A stretch of 64,000 bases of DNA from Erigeron canadensis. Lineage: Eukaryota > Streptophyta > Magnoliopsida > Asterales > Asteraceae. Every line of letters begins with the position of its first letter. Positions within the stretch are counted from its first letter, which is position 1. The translations under genes and the position numbers were made by a program. Location of the stretch: positions 49,338,213-49,402,212 of the forward strand of contig NC_057761.1 of NCBI RefSeq assembly GCF_010389155.1. Reading direction: 5' to 3'. Below, in pieces: positions 60,175 to 64,000 of the stretch. The notes beneath the pieces were generated by a model, which did no database searches, was not told where the DNA came from, and saw only the letters and a program-made list of their open reading frames with translations.

Positions 60175-63131
60175 TCTATATAATTATTAAAACATTAGGA
60201 AACCGAACGATTTTAGAGCCTCTAAAAATTCAAGCCTATTTTATAAATTTGTCACATAGGATTACAACCTATGTGTCATTCTCATACATTTTTTTTAATA
60301 TTTTAATATAACTATACAATATAGAACAAAATAATAGAATAAAAGGAATTTGATTATATATTAGAAAAAGGTAAAAAATAAATAAAAATAAATAAAAAGT
60401 CAAACGACCAAGTAGAAAACGGCGATAAAATTGCTTAGCATTTTTAGACATTATATTAGTTCTTTTGGCATTTATTTTCTTTTATAATGTATCAATAATA
60501 ATAATCATAAATAGATGAGAAAAATTATAGTAATAAAGATCAAGAAAGGTTGTTGATTGCAACCGAATAAGGTTTACTTACATGTATCTTTAACTATATT
60601 AATAATTTAAATCAATTTTTTTTTATTCTTTCCCATTTGGTCATGTCGAAGTTTAACTCAATTTTTCCCATGGCAGAAGGTATAGGTTCAAAGATTTATG
60701 GCTGCTACAATTGCCACAAATGCATTGTGCACCACGATATTTTTGTGGTAAACATTCATGTACTTTTTTATTATTTTTATTTGGCGTAGTAGGATTTAAG
60801 TATAACTTAGGTTAGTTTTTATGAAGGACGATGTGGAATGAAGAGTTTCGTTACACACAAATATGTTGATTTTGGTATAACATCCTTACTTTGTATACAA
60901 TGATAACTATTTTCGAATGTTAAAATGGATGATTAATGAGACTCTATGAAGGCAATGCTCTTCAATCATGGTATAATTTTCTGAAATTTTTTGGTTTTTT
61001 TTCTAATGATTTCCTCCATTTTTTTATATGAAAATGCTTAGATTTAATATTATTTTAATTATTACGTTTTTTTCTCTTTTTAAAGATAACAGTACAATCT
61101 TTTTTAATGTTGAATATGTTTATGATATGTATTCATCTTGGGACGCATTTGGTTTTGCTGATAGGTCATGATTAGTAAAGAGAATGCTGCTTGAAAAGGT
61201 TGTTGGCATATATATGATATCGGAATTAATAAGTAAGGATCACATATTTGATATTCTATTCATTAAAAAATCATAGTTTATTATTAAACAGGTGTAGAGG
61301 GTGTTTGGTTGTGTGTCTTAAAAGTGATTGTGTCATATTAAGTAGTGTAGTTAGAATCAAATCATTAGTTGCAATATAAGGCTGTGCCAATACTACTTGG
61401 GTATTTTTCAATTGTATGAATTAGTAAATTTGTAATAAAGCGATGCTTTTGGAGTTTGACAAATTTGATTGGTTAAGGAACTAATATAAAGACATATTTG
61501 TGAATTAAGGTAAGAGACAATATATGAACAATCGTAAATTGGTAATTTCTTTCGATATCTATATTTAGTTTTGGTGCAACACGTATGCAACTGATTATTT
61601 GATCCGTAACTCCATTTGTTTGTCCACACATGTAAAACGTATCACAAGTTGTGATAATTAGACAATCAGTTTTAATAAGCAAACCTAATGATCCTCAATA
61701 CAATTTTGGGGCTTATTTTGGTTTAACTTACAGTTGATTTTCCAGGTCGAAGAAATTGGAATTACATATTGCTGCAGGAGGTTTTTTACTGTGCAAATAT
61801 AAATTGAAATGGCATGGTTTGTGTTCACCTATAAACATACTCTTCGTTTACAACTCTTTTATGTAAGTAATAAAAGGTTTATATTTATAAAAGCTACATA
61901 TTTAGTTTTTCATTCTGCATTTAATTATAGCTCTAATCTATATGAACTTTTATTTGTAATATGGGTGCAGAAACAGTGAGTCATATTTTCAAAGATTGCA
62001 TTGTGTCAACCAAGATACGTAAAATGATGTCGACATGGCCAGCTTCAAATCGCAATACCAGATGGGGACCCAAGTGAGTGAATGGACCAAATATTGGGGA
62101 CGCAACTAATAAAGAAAGCCAAGAATATTGTTGAAGCCATTTTATCTATTTGGTGGTGGGTAATATGGAAGTATCGGAACAATGTTGTTTTCAAAGGAGT
62201 GACTATGCCCCAGCCTAGAAATTTTTCGTGAAATTGTTTCATTTTCTTATTTTTGGATTAAATGTCGTAGTAGAAAATATAGTATAGTCTGGAACTTATG
62301 GCAAATTTGCCCCAAATATTTCATGTAATTTTAGTGTCTTTTCGGTAATTCGCCGAAAGTGCGTTAGTTTATAAAATTAATGTTCAAAAAACAAAAAGGA
62401 CAGAGTTAAGTAGCATTTTTGCGTTTTTGTTCTTATGATCATTTTAGAACTTCGTGTTTCTAACAACTTCTCTTCAATTTGTAGGACATTTTCCACGCTA
62501 TATGGGTAGTTTCTATCTTTGGTTTTATTAGTTTGGTTTGTAAAAGGCTCTCATCCAATAAAAGTTTGAACATCTAGCCTAGCACTATATTTAGATAAGT
62601 GTTTTCACATACATGATGTATAAGAATGAAGGGTCATAACATCTATAATCAATTGTGTTCATAACTATTGTAACATCGATGTGCAATACTACTTTCAGTT
62701 GTAAAGTTATTATGTTTTAATTAGTTATGTTAGTTCACATGGGCAATAGTCATGTATTTTTGTGAATATAGTTTCGATGGTTGATCATTTTACCAAATAT
62801 TATTCAAAGTTAATATAGTTTTAAGAAAATGATTAATGTAAATAATTTGTATGCCTAAAGATAGGCCTTAAAAAGGAGATCAAGCCATGTGGCAAGATCA
62901 AAGCTAGAGATAATGAAAGATAATTAGTAGAAAGGAAAACGATAAATCCTTTTAAAAAGTAAGTATGAAGTAAACATATCTTTAAGCATATAAGTTAGGT
63001 ATATGCATCATTATCGTCTTATCGATAGTTTTATGATAGAATATCAAAAGAATTGTTGCACGAAGGTTGTAGGAATTTTACTGGTCAACACTTCAAACAA
63101 AAATTTTAAACAACCGCGATACAATACCTAG
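60175..63131 (+). mobile_element. Non-autonomous Helitron 2, carrying a LINE fragment
   Basis: It starts TCTATATAATTATTAAAACA, the same terminus as Helitron 1 with one change, and ends CAACCGCGATACAATACCTAG followed by T. No helitron transposase is present in the nearly 3 kb. The LINE remnant at about 61960-62330 lies inside it. Confidence 0.65.
61960..62330 (+). mobile_element. LINE 3' fragment inside Helitron 2
   Basis: Frames with shifts read AETVSHIFKDCIVSTKI and then FREIVSFSYFWIKCRSRKYS and IVWNLWQICPKYFM before TAA. This is the tail of plant L1-type LINE ORF2 (zinc-binding region, then the WIKCR...WNLWQ end). Confidence 0.65.
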
Positions 63132-63456
63132 TATATATATATATTAATTACTTGGTCAATAACAAGCGGGGCGCGGGAAATTATACCACTTCCATCGATC
63201 ATAAATGTATTACTCGTATAACTATAAGATTAAGAGTAATTCGATATAACTGATGCAAATCATACTAGTACATAACTCATATACGATCGATATACGTACA
63301 TTTATAAATTAAAGAATCAGTACGTACGTGATATACGTTCCGATCGACAGTTTATTAATAATGTTCATTAATCATGCATGTATGCAATTCGATCCCGTAA
63401 TTTGTATGAACAATGACGACCTTTAAGTAATTTAATTATCCCGGCCGGATGGCTGG
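63132..63456. other. 3' flank of the laccase gene
   Basis: AT-rich sequence with ATATACGTAC-type palindromes near 63280-63340; probably 3' UTR and downstream DNA of the minus-strand laccase. Confidence 0.45.
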
Positions 63457-64000
63457 CTAGCACTGAGGAAAATCTGCCGGCGGCGGTGGCAAGGTTGATT
63501 CCGGTGTGCCACCATTTTCCACCTGGATAGCCATGGCTAAACCCCATGGCAAATGTACATCCAAATGACAATGAAAAAACCACACACCTGAAAGTAGTAT
63601 CAAATTATATATTACTAGCTACTTGTGGATCAATTTTTAATTTAATACGGAGTATATATATGAAGTAGTAGTGAGATGATGAACCTGGATTATTAGCGCG
63701 GAATCTGATGACAGCCCAACCGCCAACAGGAACCCCGAGCGTGTTCCGTTCTTGGGGGTTGACCAAATTGAACTTGGAGGAGTCAGTTGTGGAATTGTAG
63801 TTTCCAAACCCTTGCGCCAACACATAGAAATTGAACCCATGCAAATGCATTGGATGGTTTTCGACACCTATCAAGGCTGTGTTCTGTAATACCATCTCAA
63901 CGGTGGCATTAAACCTGACACTCTTCACACTTGTCCTCTTTGGCGTCATGATGAGACCCATATTAAAGCTATTATTTGTATCCGTGTAATCAAATACCAC
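63457..64000 (-). CDS. LAC: Laccase (multicopper oxidase), C-terminal two exons, partial
   Basis: Exon 64000-63685 (open at the window edge) and final exon 63587-63457 join across a 97-bp GT/AG intron (CCA G|GT GTG TGG). The encoded 148 residues carry the third cupredoxin domain with copper ligands [10 protein letters not shown] and, in the last exon, [17 protein letters not shown]: the His-Cys-His type-3/type-1 ligands, with Leu at the axial type-1 position. The protein ends [10 protein letters not shown], as plant laccases do. Family members are secreted and oxidise monolignols and other phenolics in the cell wall. The 5' exons and signal peptide are outside the window. The frame 63368-63583 reads this exon in the wrong phase. 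Confidence 0.93.

Noticed and set aside
63368..63583. 71-residue frame over the last laccase exon
   Set aside because: Wrong phase; the splice-consistent frame gives the copper ligands.
1..64000. Novel defence or operon-like system
   Set aside because: Plant nuclear DNA with dispersed, individually recognisable genes and transposons; nothing is organised as a multi-gene system beyond the conserved neighbour block.

Overview
This is nuclear DNA of a eudicot plant. It is AT-rich, has intron-containing genes with GT/AG splice sites, and is full of transposon remains. The repertoire (tRNA-type and Au-like SINEs, gene-fragment Helitrons, Harbinger and MULE derivatives, short LTR elements with initiator-Met primer sites) would suit Asteraceae, but I cannot fix the species. 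I see no plasmid, organelle, viral or prokaryotic sequence.

Six protein-coding genes can be supported, all rebuilt by joining exons. From left to right: a LITTLE ZIPPER micro-protein gene (5010-5412, +); a chloroplast-targeted Ycf49/DUF2499-like protein (10521-14033, -, four exons); a VTT/DedA 'SNARE-associated Golgi' membrane protein (24103-26596, +, four exons); an LRR receptor-like pseudokinase of the At1g12460/At1g62950 type (31282-34055, +, two exons); an ACS10/ACS12-like aminotransferase (34743-38715, -, four exons, convergent with the kinase); and the 3' end of a laccase (63457-64000, -, running off the window). The VTT protein, LRR kinase and ACS10-like trio recalls the Arabidopsis neighbourhoods At1g12450-At1g12460 and At1g62950-At1g62960, so 24-39 kb looks like an ancestral gene block.

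The rest is mobile DNA at different stages of decay. 1-1.8 kb holds two Ty3/gypsy fragments in inverted orientation. 3.3-4.0 kb and 20.5-21.7 kb are Harbinger deletion derivatives with TWA target duplications, and 39.2-40.7 kb is a longer Harbinger copy with several nonsense codons. 6-11 kb has SINEs, a LINE 3' fragment and a Helitron; two MITEs (one a long near-perfect hairpin) sit in an intron of the DUF2499 gene. 15.4-16.3 kb is a Mutator-type TIR element with a 9-bp duplication. hAT-type MITEs lie at 19.5 and 41 kb, and a Stowaway at 54.4 kb. 47.7-52.8 kb is a nest: a 3.3 kb non-autonomous LTR element (TSD AATGG) and a 1.58 kb solo LTR (TSD ACTAC) in the same older repeat. 58.4-63.1 kb holds two Helitrons with matching termini. 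Minisatellites lie at 12.5, 45.3, 49.4, 50 and 55.2 kb.

The genes do not form a pathway. I found no convincing undescribed system. The most unusual points are the altered PLP-site residues of the ACS10-like protein, the intronic hairpin, and the repeat history that can be read at 47-53 kb.
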